Source of the DNA: an uncultured Helicobacter sp.
GTDB taxonomy: Bacteria; Campylobacterota; Campylobacteria; Campylobacterales; Helicobacteraceae
DNA: 10,885 bases
Direction: 5' to 3'
NCBI RefSeq assembly: GCF_937906905.1
Contig: NZ_CALERY010000016.1
Coordinates: forward strand, 1-10,885
In this document: in pieces, positions 1 through 6,714 of the stretch
Position numbering within the stretch: the stretch's first letter is position 1
How the letters are laid out: every line of letters starts with the position of its first letter
Position numbers and translations under genes: made by a program
Notes under the pieces: generated by a model
The model's database searches: none
Seen by the model: only the letters and a program-made list of their open reading frames with translations
Told to the model about the DNA's origin: nothing

Positions 1-131
1 GCAGGCTAAGGGCGATGATGCCTTGGATTGGCGCAAATAAACTTGTGGATAAGGAGAAAAACTAGGTATTAGCTGGCAAGCGCCAGGTGCTTGGAATCTT
101 GCGCACAGATTTGCATATTTGCAAATCTCGC
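1..131. other. Left-edge region without a complete gene
   Basis: No complete coding region is visible. Plus-strand frame 2 is open from the window edge to TAA at 38-40 (ending ALDWRK), and frame 3 is open to TAG at 63-65. Either could be the tail of a convergent plus-strand gene, but so short a stretch identifies neither. The minus strand shows no credible start for a gene following waaC. A small hairpin (CTGGC/GCCAG, 73-86) and a better one (107-128) lie between these stops and the waaC stop, as expected for a convergent junction. Confidence 0.4.
107..128. terminator. Inverted repeat just downstream of waaC
   Basis: AGATTTGC (107-114) and GCAAATCT (121-128) form a perfect 8-bp stem around a 6-base loop, four bases beyond the waaC stop codon. 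No run of T follows on either strand, so it is a weak candidate for an intrinsic terminator. It could instead be an RNA 3'-end stabiliser. The call rests on position and symmetry only. Confidence 0.35.
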
Positions 132-1526
132 TTATATATCACTTCTAGGTTTATTGGTTATCGCGCTTATGTTTAGATTCTTACCTGGAGATTCTTGCTC
201 CAAAACTTCCGTCTTCCAAATTTCATGGATTGTTTGGGGGGTGATTGAGGCGATTTCAAAGCTCCCGCTCTGGCTTAGTGCGATAGGATTGCCCAGCAGC
301 ACACGAGAGAGCTTAGTCTGGGACATGTTTTTCCCGCTGGTAGTAGCCGCATTGCCTAGCAGCGTGATGACTCGCGCGCTTCCAAGCGCCCATGCCAAGT
401 GTGTTACTCCTGTATCTCCGCCGATCACGCAGTCCATGCGCTTAAGCAAGAGTTTTAGCATGGTAAAATCAAGTGGCGGGAGCAGGTGGGCATGTAAGCA
501 GCTAGCGTGTAGCATGGCGCGTAGCTCGAGCGCACGCTCTTTGGCGCTGTGGTAGATGAGATAGAACTCGCATGCCCCGCATGTGCGCTGCATGAGTGTG
601 GCAAGCATGGCGAAATGCTGGAGTGGGTAGGTTTTTTGCGCGATGGAGGCTTCTAGGACAAATAGCACGCGATACACACTAGAATCCAAAGAGTCTATGC
701 TAGGGTCTAGCACGGGGTCTAGCGACTCGCCTATCGACTCTGGTGTGCTCACTAGAGCTCTAGCTAGCTTCATATCCACGCCAAATCCTCCTGCTCGAAG
801 CTCTACGCAGCGTGCGAAAACCCCCGACAGACCCCCAGAATCTTTGCTGTGTGCTGGTATCTCTTGTCTAAATATCGCTTCTAGCTTGGCTGTTTCTCTA
901 GATTCTAGCGTGCGAGAATCTAGACTAGAATCCAGCGCCTCTAGCACATGCCAATCTGCACCACAAAGCTCCAGCGCACGCGTATAGATTGCAAAATTTC
1001 GCACTAATATATTGCTATCATAGGGGATTTGCACGCGCTTGCTATATGCTAGGCTCGCAAGCCCCTCTCTGGCAGCAAGAAAGCTAAACCCCACAAACTG
1101 CTTTCCCCTAAGTGCTTTGCCCACCAAAGCAGATTTGATAAGCCCTTGTAGATCTAGCACGATGTCAAACTCCCCAAGCCCCCGTAGAAATTGCCACATC
1201 GTGCGCACAGATTTTGGGGTTTTTAGCGTGCGCATAGGCAGAGCATGGAGGACATCAATAGCAGGACTATCTGCGAGAATCCCAGAAAATCGCTCATCAA
1301 TAAACCACTCGATACGCACACTAGAATCTAATTTCACAGCCAGCTGGGTGAGCGCAGCGCGAAATCCTGCAAGCAGGCTTGCTGAAACCACCACATCACC
1401 AAATGATGAGAGTCGCACAATCCCCACACGGATACACTTTTTATGCGTGTTTGTGATTGGAGTGGGGTATTTTAGATTCTCTGTGTCATGCTGCTGTGGG
1501 GTAGGGTTTTTTACTTTTGTGTCCAT
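132..1526 (-). CDS. waaC: Lipopolysaccharide heptosyltransferase I (WaaC)
   Basis: Glycosyltransferase family 9 enzyme that adds the first L-glycero-D-manno-heptose to Kdo of the LPS inner core, at the inner face of the cytoplasmic membrane. Visible motifs are the N-terminal VRLSSFGDVV (residues 37-46, with the conserved Gly-Asp), DLQGLIKSAL (125-134), and GGDTGVTHLAWALG (369-382), which matches the family's nucleotide-heptose binding loop. At 464 aa it is much longer than usual WaaC (about 320-350 aa). The excess is an N-terminal tail of about 32 residues and a low-complexity stretch at about 197-285, rich in LDS/ESL and lying between the two Rossmann-like halves. That stretch carries copies of the TAGATTCT motif. 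The ATG overlaps the end of pyrC by 16 bases and has only a weak ribosome-binding site. It is the only Met before the first motif; GTG at residue 34 is a possible alternative start. Probably translationally coupled to pyrC. Confidence 0.9.
   Translation of the reverse strand: MDTKVKNPTPQQHDTENLKYPTPITNTHKKCIRVGIVRLSSFGDVVVSASLLAGFRAALTQLAVKLDSSVRIEWFIDERFSGILADSPAIDVLHALPMRTLKTPKSVRTMWQFLRGLGEFDIVLDLQGLIKSALVGKALRGKQFVGFSFLAAREGLASLAYSKRVQIPYDSNILVRNFAIYTRALELCGADWHVLEALDSSLDSRTLESRETAKLEAIFRQEIPAHSKDSGGLSGVFARCVELRAGGFGVDMKLARALVSTPESIGESLDPVLDPSIDSLDSSVYRVLFVLEASIAQKTYPLQHFAMLATLMQRTCGACEFYLIYHSAKERALELRAMLHASCLHAHLLPPLDFTMLKLLLKRMDCVIGGDTGVTHLAWALGSARVITLLGNAATTSGKNMSQTKLSRVLLGNPIALSQSGSFEIASITPQTIHEIWKTEVLEQESPGKNLNISAITNKPRSDI
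899..922. repeat. Inverted pair of TAGATTCT octamers inside waaC
   Basis: TAGATTCT (899-906) faces AGAATCTA (915-922) across eight bases, giving a potential hairpin. It lies within the low-complexity linker of waaC, where the minus-strand reading gives LDS-type residues. It is one of four inverted pairs of this octamer in the window. Confidence 0.7.
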
Positions 1527-2605
1527 TTGAGTCTTTCGCCTGCGCGTAGTGGGATAATCTCTTCGGAGATTTGTAGCTCATCGCCTATGGCTTGATATGC
1601 GCCCACACCTTGTGGGATCTCGCAAGGGGTCTTTTCCAGATAGACATATTTAGGATTGCGTTCCCACTCTTGTGCTAGGGGCGACCATGAGGCAAAATCA
1701 TAAATACGCATGGCATTATCACTCACAAATGCCTGGAGATTCCCTAGTTTCTCGTGGTGTTCAAATAGCTCAACAAGTTGGGGAAGCAGGCAAGGTGCGC
1801 TAAAAATCCCAGCTGCACCATTGCGCTTAGACTCTAGTCCATGAGGCGCAGAATCTGATCCAAAGCTAACTTTGGGGTGAGCATTAAGCGCGAGATCTAG
1901 GAGTGCTTCTTTGTCTTTTGGAGTTTTGATTACAGGCTTACAAAAATGATGATGACAGAGCGCGCCGCCAGCAAGCGCATCAAGATCGAGCGTGATATGG
2001 TGTAGTGTTAGTGTGGCATAGAGATTCTCATAATTTTCAAGTAGTGGGATTGTGCGATGATCGCTCATGTGTTCGATGATGAATTTTAAGCGCGGAAATT
2101 TGGTCGCCAGCTCCACAAGCACCGAGCCAAATTCATGCTCGCGATCAAGCACAAACCCCCCGCTTTCTCCATGGATACATACAATCATTTCAAGTGCTTG
2201 AGCGGCTTCAAATAGCGCGCACATATGAGAATCTAGCACGCTAGAGACGCCATGTTGGCTGTTGGTTGTCGCGCCTTTGGGGTAGAGTTTTAGAAATTTG
2301 TAGCCAGCTTTAGCGCATTCTTCTAACATCTGGGTTGTGAGAGAGTCTGTCATGTATAGCGCACAAAGCGGTGTGAAATTCTCGCAAGCACTTTGTTTGA
2401 CACACGCTAAAATCCTTTCCTCATACGCGCGCGCGCTTTCTAGCGAGTCGATTGGGGGTATGAGATTTGGCATGATGAGCGCACCTACAAAGCTTCTGGC
2501 GCTAAATGGCAGCACTGCTCTCATTGTAATGCCATCGCGCAGGTGCAGATGCATATCTAGCGGGTTTTTTAGCACTACGCTTGTGATTTTCTTGGGTTCT
2601 TCCAT
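1511..2605 (-). CDS. pyrC: Dihydroorotase (PyrC)
   Basis: Zinc amidohydrolase that interconverts N-carbamoyl-L-aspartate and L-dihydroorotate in de novo pyrimidine synthesis in the cytoplasm. The metal ligands expected for the E. coli-type enzyme are all visible: HLHLRDG with His19 and His21, the carboxylated lysine Lys106 in FLKLYPKGATTN, His145 in IHGES, His179 in IIEHM, and Asp251 in GSDSAPH. The length of 364 aa is slightly above the usual 340-350. The ATG is preceded by a strong AAGGAG five bases upstream. That Shine-Dalgarno overlaps the stop codon of the upstream tonB-like gene, implying co-transcription. The 3' end overlaps waaC by 16 bases. Helicobacter species commonly depend on de novo pyrimidine synthesis, so this is very likely an active housekeeping gene. 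Confidence 0.95.
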   Translation of the reverse strand: MEEPKKITSVVLKNPLDMHLHLRDGITMRAVLPFSARSFVGALIMPNLIPPIDSLESARAYEERILACVKQSACENFTPLCALYMTDSLTTQMLEECAKAGYKFLKLYPKGATTNSQHGVSSVLDSHMCALFEAAQALEMIVCIHGESGGFVLDREHEFGSVLVELATKFPRLKFIIEHMSDHRTIPLLENYENLYATLTLHHITLDLDALAGGALCHHHFCKPVIKTPKDKEALLDLALNAHPKVSFGSDSAPHGLESKRNGAAGIFSAPCLLPQLVELFEHHEKLGNLQAFVSDNAMRIYDFASWSPLAQEWERNPKYVYLEKTPCEIPQGVGAYQAIGDELQISEEIIPLRAGERLKWTQK

Positions 2606-2614
2606 GGATTCTCC

Positions 2615-3502
2615 TTAGTATAGGATATAGGTGATATGAAAGCGTATGAGCGTCTTTTGCTTGGGGCGCGGATAGTCTTTATACGCGATTTCAATGGTTT
2701 TGGTCGAGTTTTTATCTAGGAGCACAAAGCCCGAGCTTAGAAGGAGCTTTAGTCCATCGATGTCGCCATTTGGCAACAGGTAGAATTCTATCGCATTTTC
2801 GCCAGATTGACTGAGATAGCCAGCAGTGGGCGGGTAGGAGAGATAGCTCTGCGTGATACGCGCGATTTCGCGTAAGTTGCTGGTGATAAAATCGCGCTCT
2901 GCACTCCCTAGATCGCCCCACTCATCACCATAAAGCTCATCGATGTCGCGGCGGGTCTGTTTATCTAAGCCTTTGTTTCTCTCTAAGGATCTGGCGCTGT
3001 TGGGGCGTGCTTGATTTTGCGAGATTGGGGGGGTTGATGCGGCAGGGTCGAAAAACTGGAGATTCTTTGGATCATAAGTATTTTGTGTGCTTTGATTTTG
3101 GGTTTGTGGCAGTGGAGTTTGGGAGGTTTGTGTGTGTTTCGGGGGCTTTTGTGGCTGTGTGTTAGGGTGTGTTTGGGTGGTGGGCAATGCCTGTGAGAGG
3201 CGCTTGGCTGGTGAGGGCTGGCTTGTGTTTGCTATATCGGGGCTAGCAAGCTGGGGTTTTGGCGCGCCACGCGTATTGGCAGATTTATCAAGGCTTGATC
3301 CGCGTTTTAGCACAAGTAGATTCTCGGTGTCGATTTTGTGGAGTTTGGGGGATTTGGGGAAGAGATGCGTGTAAAGTATCCAGCCGATAAAAATCAAAAA
3401 AAGATGAAAGCTAATCGCAATCGCAAGGCTTGTATAAAAGCGCCCTGTATCCCGTCTGTCAAGCGATACAAGGGCTTTGTAGGCTGGGGGCAAATTCATC
3501 AT
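2615..3502 (-). CDS. TonB-like energy-transducer protein
   Basis: Resembles TonB, which couples the proton-motive force via ExbB/ExbD to outer-membrane transporters for iron-chelates, nickel or cobalamin. Residue numbers here count from the ATG at 3502. Visible are a short cytoplasmic N-terminus, one membrane helix at about 23-46, a Pro/Gln/Thr-rich periplasmic spacer at about 80-165 and a C-terminal TonB domain at about 208-295. That domain contains YPPTAGYLSQSGE, FYLLPNGDIDGLKLLLSSG and RFHITYIL. An upstream TTG at 3526 keeps the frame open. The ATG at 3502 is preferred because it gives a 4-base ATGA overlap with the fliO stop; the adjacent ATG at 3499 is also possible. The equivalent H. 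pylori gene between pyrC and fliO is, as I recall, HP0582, distinct from the main tonB next to exbBD. No exbB, exbD or receptor gene lies nearby, so its partner is unknown. Confidence 0.8.
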   Translation of the reverse strand: MMNLPPAYKALVSLDRRDTGRFYTSLAIAISFHLFLIFIGWILYTHLFPKSPKLHKIDTENLLVLKRGSSLDKSANTRGAPKPQLASPDIANTSQPSPAKRLSQALPTTQTHPNTQPQKPPKHTQTSQTPLPQTQNQSTQNTYDPKNLQFFDPAASTPPISQNQARPNSARSLERNKGLDKQTRRDIDELYGDEWGDLGSAERDFITSNLREIARITQSYLSYPPTAGYLSQSGENAIEFYLLPNGDIDGLKLLLSSGFVLLDKNSTKTIEIAYKDYPRPKQKTLIRFHITYILY

Positions 3503-4488
3503 TTCGCATTTTTGAGCGTATTCCAAAACTCATCGTTAAAGGCTTTGCTATCACTAATAGGCTTGCTGGATTCTGGCTTGGCTCGTGCGTTTAGGCTAGA
3601 TTCTGGCAGATTCTTGCTTCGAGGGATTTTATCGAGTAGGAGGTTGCTTTTCTCGCCCAAAAGCACCATGTAAAAATACTCTTTGGTTTCGATAATAATG
3701 ACTTTGTTTTTGGGGTCAATCTGGTTTTGCGAGATGATTTTGAGCGAGTCATTGCGCCCAGCTCCATCGCGCAAGCGCTTGCGGATATAAAGCAAGAGCG
3801 CGAGAATCCCTATAAACCCAGCGATGTAATACCAATAGCTCTGCATATCTATGCTGTGAGTGCTTAGATTTTGCTTGAAACTATCACTAAAAGAAGGGCT
3901 TGTATTTTTGCCAGAATCATTAGAATCTAGCGAGCTAGAATCCGCCCTTTTGGAATTTGCTCTGCCAGAATCTGGTTTAGATTCTGGCTTGGTGCCTTGA
4001 GAGCTGTTATCTTGCATGGTTTGGCGTGTATTTTGCTCTCTTGGTGTAAAGACTTCTTCCATGGGCGCTGGTTTAAGGGTGGTAGGGGATTTAAGCAGGG
4101 AATCCACAATCCCAGAATCCGCGGCAAAAAAGCTTAGGCGCAAGGTGTTTTTGTCTTTAGAAATACTAGGCTTGACATAGTAGCGCTTGCGGGATTCTAC
4201 TTTGAAGTAGAGATTATTATTTTTGGGGATAATTTCGAGCTTCTTGATGGGTGAAGTTTGGAAGCTTTTGCTCCATTTGCTTGCACTCGCGATGTGCGAG
4301 ACCATGGTCATTTTCTCATTTTGCACATTTGCTGTGCCCACATCACCGCTAAACGCAGAATCTAGCAACAAAAGCACATCGAGCTTATCTTGTTCTGGGT
4401 AGGTTTTTATCTGCTTTAGCGTGGCAGCATGCGCATTATACATACATAGCAGTAGTGCTAACACAAAGAATCGCCAAAACACTTTCAT
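3499..4488 (-). CDS. fliO: Flagellar biosynthesis protein FliO
   Basis: Membrane component of the flagellar type III export apparatus that assists assembly of the FliP/Q/R core. Counting from the ATG at 4488, there is an N-terminal signal sequence (about 1-21, ending AHA), and a predicted periplasmic region to about 130 with beta-rich, AMIN-like character. A Ser/Asp-rich linker follows (about 150-205), then one membrane helix at about 218-235 and a FliO-type cytoplasmic domain at about 248-287 (LKIISQNQIDPKNKVIIIE through LLLDKI). Short FliO proteins such as that of E. coli lack the N-terminal part. A large N-terminal domain is known for the H. pylori FliO (HP0583). ATG 4488 is preferred over ATG 4500, because GGAG lies six bases upstream of it and it gives the cleaner signal peptide. 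The linker is loaded with the TAGATTCT motif (LDS residues). It sits 32 bases after fliN and overlaps the tonB-like start by four. Confidence 0.85.
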   Translation of the reverse strand: MKVFWRFFVLALLLCMYNAHAATLKQIKTYPEQDKLDVLLLLDSAFSGDVGTANVQNEKMTMVSHIASASKWSKSFQTSPIKKLEIIPKNNNLYFKVESRKRYYVKPSISKDKNTLRLSFFAADSGIVDSLLKSPTTLKPAPMEEVFTPREQNTRQTMQDNSSQGTKPESKPDSGRANSKRADSSSLDSNDSGKNTSPSFSDSFKQNLSTHSIDMQSYWYYIAGFIGILALLLYIRKRLRDGAGRNDSLKIISQNQIDPKNKVIIIETKEYFYMVLLGEKSNLLLDKIPRSKNLPESSLNARAKPESSKPISDSKAFNDEFWNTLKNAK

Positions 4489-4520
4489 TGCTCGCTCCAT
4501 GTGCCTACTTGCCTTGGTGT

Positions 4521-4886
4521 TTAGTCGTAAGGATTGCTACGCGCGATGTAATACACAATCGCATTAGAATCCAGAATCTCATTTAAACGAATTGCAAGAC
4601 TGCGCTCATAGACCATGACCTCGCCTTTGCCGATAATCCTGCCATTGACAAACACATCGATACTCTCTCCCGCTGGCTTTTGTAAATCGATGATTGAGCC
4701 TTTTTCAAATTTTAAAATCTCTGCGAGCGGGATTTTGGACGAGCCAAGCTCCGCGGTAAAAACTACGCCCATATCCAGCAGTCCGCCATAATTCTCCATC
4801 ATGTCTTCGAGGTAGGAGGCAAGCTCAATTTCTTCTTGCGTGTGTGCTTTTTGTTTATCAAGTATAGAGTGCGGTTTGTCTGCCAT
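4521..4886 (-). CDS. fliN: Flagellar motor switch protein FliN
   Basis: Cytoplasmic C-ring component that, with FliM and FliG, sets the direction of flagellar rotation and helps dock export cargo. The 121-aa length is typical of FliN. The C-terminal SpoA domain (about residues 36-108) is clear: MGVVFTAELGSSKIPLAEIL, then GESIDVFVNGRIIGKGEV and a C-terminal LNEIL. The ATG is preceded by GGGAG about eight bases upstream. It follows the CheX-like gene by 65 bases containing a hairpin, and precedes fliO, so switch and export components are encoded together. The H. pylori counterpart is, as I recall, HP0584. Confidence 0.93.
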   Translation of the reverse strand: MADKPHSILDKQKAHTQEEIELASYLEDMMENYGGLLDMGVVFTAELGSSKIPLAEILKFEKGSIIDLQKPAGESIDVFVNGRIIGKGEVMVYERSLAIRLNEILDSNAIVYYIARSNPYD

Positions 4887-4914
4887 GGTCTATCTCCCAA
4901 TAAATTCAGCCTCC

Positions 4915-4940
4915 CTCTAGCCATATCTGGCGTGCTAGAG
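4915..4940. repeat. Hairpin between the CheX-like gene and fliN
   Basis: CTCTAGC (4915-4921) and GCTAGAG (4934-4940) form a perfect 7-bp stem across a 12-base loop in the short gap between two co-oriented genes. There is no T-run, so it is unlikely to terminate fully. It might tune the relative expression of fliN or mark an RNA-processing site. This is inferred from symmetry alone. Confidence 0.35.
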
Positions 4941-4951
4941 TGCCCATGCGC

Positions 4952-5359
4952 TTACTGCTTGGCGCGTAGGAAAATGCTGCAGTGTCCAGTGCCTTTAAGT
5001 CGAAAGTGGATTCCCTGATCGTAGTCTGTTACATTATGCACACCTAGAAAATTTGGCGTAGAGATATTGAAATTTGTGTCGCGTCCTTGTGCGATAACTT
5101 TCGCATGTCCTACGGTGAGATTTGCTAGCTCGCGCGCCATGTCTTCTAGCGCTTCTGGAGTAGGGGCGGATTCCGAAAGAAAGTTCAAGCACATGATTTT
5201 CAAGAAAGGCTTATTAAACACAAGCAAGACATTCTTCCCTGTGCCAATCATTTCAATTGATGTCATATAGCCTTTTTTAAGCGGGATTATCGACTCCTCT
5301 GGCTCTACACCGATAGAATTTTTAATCACTTCAAAAAAGCTCTCTTTTATGATTTCCAT
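4952..5359 (-). CDS. CheX-like chemotaxis phosphatase domain protein
   Basis: Small cytoplasmic protein resembling the CheC/CheX/FliY family, which dephosphorylates CheY-P. Counting from the ATG at 5359 (135 aa), residues 73-80 read DMARELAN. This fits the family's active-site pattern D-x3-E-x2-N (Asp73, Glu77, Asn80), and Pro102 follows Asn80 at about the expected distance. The opening MEIIKESFFEVIKN and the ending IFLRAK also look like a single CheX domain. An upstream TTG at 5506 keeps the frame open, but the extra 49 residues look unlike the family and overlap nth. The ATG at 5359 has AAAGG seven bases upstream and is preferred. Its place directly before fliN supports a role at the flagellar switch. 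Only one E-x2-N motif is present, as in CheX rather than CheC. Catalytic activity is inferred. Confidence 0.72.
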   Translation of the reverse strand: MEIIKESFFEVIKNSIGVEPEESIIPLKKGYMTSIEMIGTGKNVLLVFNKPFLKIMCLNFLSESAPTPEALEDMARELANLTVGHAKVIAQGRDTNFNISTPNFLGVHNVTDYDQGIHFRLKGTGHCSIFLRAKQ

Positions 5360-5397
5360 GACTTTACCTTTATAGATCTGTGCTTGGGATTGGGGGC

Positions 5398-5403
5398 ATT
5401 GTA
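5398..5403 (-). promoter_or_regulatory. Possible -10 element before the CheX-like/fliN/fliO genes
   Basis: On the minus strand TACAAT lies in the 110-base gap after nth, downstream of an A/T-rich stretch and about 40 bases before the ATG of the CheX-like gene. Helicobacter housekeeping promoters are recognised mainly by a TATAAT-like -10 with periodic AT-rich upstream DNA, which this fits loosely. It would let the flagellar genes be transcribed independently of nth. Confidence 0.35.
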
Positions 5404-5469
5404 GCGTATTTTTATTTAGGTTTGCTTTAGCATTTAGTGCTTTAGGACTGGATTTAGCCGCCACTACCA

Positions 5470-6264
5470 CTAGCGCCTTGGTGTGCTCTCCATTGGTTGT
5501 AGGCAAAACTCCTGCACAAAGCAGCTCTCACACGCTGGTCTAAGTGCCTTGCATGTATAGCGACCAAACAGCACAAACGCCTGATGTAATGCAGACAAAT
5601 CGCTCACAAAGGCTTTTTGTAAATCAAGCTCGGTTTTTTCGGGTGTAGTGGCTGTGCTTAAGCCTAGTCGATGGGAGATGCGGAATACATGTGTATCTAC
5701 TGCCATGACATTGGCATTGCAGTATTCTAGTAGCACGACATTGGCGGTTTTTTGCCCTACACCTGCGAGAGATTTGAGCTCTGCTTGTGTGGTGGGGATC
5801 TCGCCGCCAAATCGCTCTAGCACTTGGCGTGCCATGAGCTGCAAATGCTTAGCTTTGTTGTTAAAAAACGAAATGCTTTTGATAAGCTCTTTTATCTCAT
5901 CTAGTTGGGCATGCGCGAGCTGCTCCACATCGCTAAAGCGCGCAAAAAGTGCGGGGGTTACGAGATTGACACGCTTATCAGTGCATTGAGCAGAGAGCAT
6001 GACACACACTAGCAGCTCATAGAGATTGCGATAGCGCAGCTCGGTTTTGGCTTGTGGATAGTGGGCAAGAAAGCGTGTGCGGATAGTCTCGATTTGTGCC
6101 TTGGTTCTTTTTTTGGTTTTGCTGTGTGCTTTGATTGGCTTGGTTGATCTACTGGGTGTGGTGCGCTTAGAGATGTTGGGCTTTTGGGGCTGCTTTGTGT
6201 TTGTGGTAGGATTTGTAGAATCTAGACTTTTAGATTCTAGTTTTTTGGATTTTGGTGTGCTCAT
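5470..6264 (-). CDS. nth: Endonuclease III (Nth)
   Basis: Base-excision-repair DNA glycosylase/AP lyase for oxidised pyrimidines. The helix-hairpin-helix LAGVGQKTANVVL (about 166-178) contains the catalytic Lys172, and the catalytic Asp190 lies in AVDTHVFRISHRLG. The C-terminal [4Fe-4S] ligands follow the classic C-x6-C-x2-C-x5-C spacing at Cys238, 245, 248 and 254. At 264 aa it is about 50 residues longer than E. coli or H. pylori Nth. The excess is an N-terminal Lys/Ser/Thr/Pro-rich tail (1-52), presumably disordered, whose DNA carries an inverted pair of TAGATTCT octamers. The next Met (residue 89) lies inside the catalytic fold, so ATG 6264 is the only plausible ATG, although its ribosome-binding site is weak (AAAGAAA). 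It starts 26 bases after the feoA-like gene. Confidence 0.95.
   Translation of the reverse strand: MSTPKSKKLESKSLDSTNPTTNTKQPQKPNISKRTTPSRSTKPIKAHSKTKKRTKAQIETIRTRFLAHYPQAKTELRYRNLYELLVCVMLSAQCTDKRVNLVTPALFARFSDVEQLAHAQLDEIKELIKSISFFNNKAKHLQLMARQVLERFGGEIPTTQAELKSLAGVGQKTANVVLLEYCNANVMAVDTHVFRISHRLGLSTATTPEKTELDLQKAFVSDLSALHQAFVLFGRYTCKALRPACESCFVQEFCLQPMESTPRR
6216..6239. repeat. Inverted pair of TAGATTCTA motifs inside nth
   Basis: TAGAATCTA (6216-6224) and TAGATTCTA (6231-6239) form a perfect 9-bp inverted repeat around a six-base loop. They lie in the DNA for the non-conserved N-terminal tail of Nth (minus-strand residues LESKSLDST). The pairing and the location in a dispensable tail match the other motif pairs in this window. 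Confidence 0.75.
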
Positions 6265-6290
6265 GACATTTCTTTGCTAATTTATATCGG

Positions 6291-6533
6291 CTAGTTTGCG
6301 GTAGGGGCAAGCGGTGCGACTTCGATTTGCTTGGCTTCCTCGCTACGCAAGGCGATGATGGTTTGATTGACTTGTATGGAGATTGTCGCGCCTTTCGCCG
6401 AGGCACAAAGTGGTGTGATTGGCGTGCCAATCACCAACCCTAGCGAATTTAGTCGCTCTTGAGCGAGCATATCATGGATATGGATTTTGGTGATGAGGTA
6501 GGACTTGTCGCATTGGCATTCATCAAGTGTCAT
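6291..6533 (-). CDS. FeoA domain protein
   Basis: An 80-aa protein made of a single FeoA (SH3-like) fold, which in other bacteria binds the cytoplasmic side of the ferrous-iron transporter FeoB or regulates it. The pattern is recognisable: RLNSLGLVIGTPIT (27-40) matches the family's L-x2-LG-hhxG-x2-h segment, and IIALRSEEAKQIEV (59-72) matches the closing strand with LR-x-EEA-x2-I-V. A small insertion of Cys/Ala/Ser/Lys lies between them. The start has AAGGA six bases upstream. No feoB is present, so it is a stand-alone FeoA, in the position of H. pylori HP0586. The first residues contain CQC, which is unusual but of unknown meaning. Symbol feoA is not assigned because a functional link to FeoB is not shown. 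Confidence 0.8.
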   Translation of the reverse strand: MTLDECQCDKSYLITKIHIHDMLAQERLNSLGLVIGTPITPLCASAKGATISIQVNQTIIALRSEEAKQIEVAPLAPTAN

Positions 6534-6714
6534 GATAATCCTTTCAAATCAGCACTATATGTATATTTGTGCTTTGTGCCTGTAAGACTTAGTATTGCAG
6601 GCGTTTATCGGCGCATATCTTAGCGTAAATTCCAGGAGCTTAGATTTACTTGCTAGATTTTACTTGTCTTATTTGCCAAAGCACAGAATTTAGCAGAATC
6701 TCGATTAAGCGCGT
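6534..6714 (-). promoter_or_regulatory. Intergenic region upstream of the FeoA-like gene
   Basis: These 181 bases separate the response regulator from the FeoA-like gene. On the minus strand there are A/T-rich tracts and a TATAGT close to the feoA-like ribosome-binding site. The same stretch forms a weak hairpin with AGCAC/GTGCT arms around an AT-rich loop (about 6551-6573). I see no strong terminator after the response regulator and no clear regulator site. A promoter for the feoA-nth segment probably lies here, but I cannot place it with confidence. Confidence 0.3.

Noticed and set aside
91..1530. Three plus-strand open frames (91-555, 643-987, 1039-1530) opposite waaC
   Set aside because: They lie antisense to a gene with clear WaaC motifs, have no ribosome-binding sites or recognisable domains, and their composition is what complementing the waaC codons would produce.
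5360..5506. Longer form of the CheX-like protein starting at TTG 5506
   Set aside because: The extra residues overlap nth, look unlike CheX proteins, and the ATG at 5359 has a proper ribosome-binding site.
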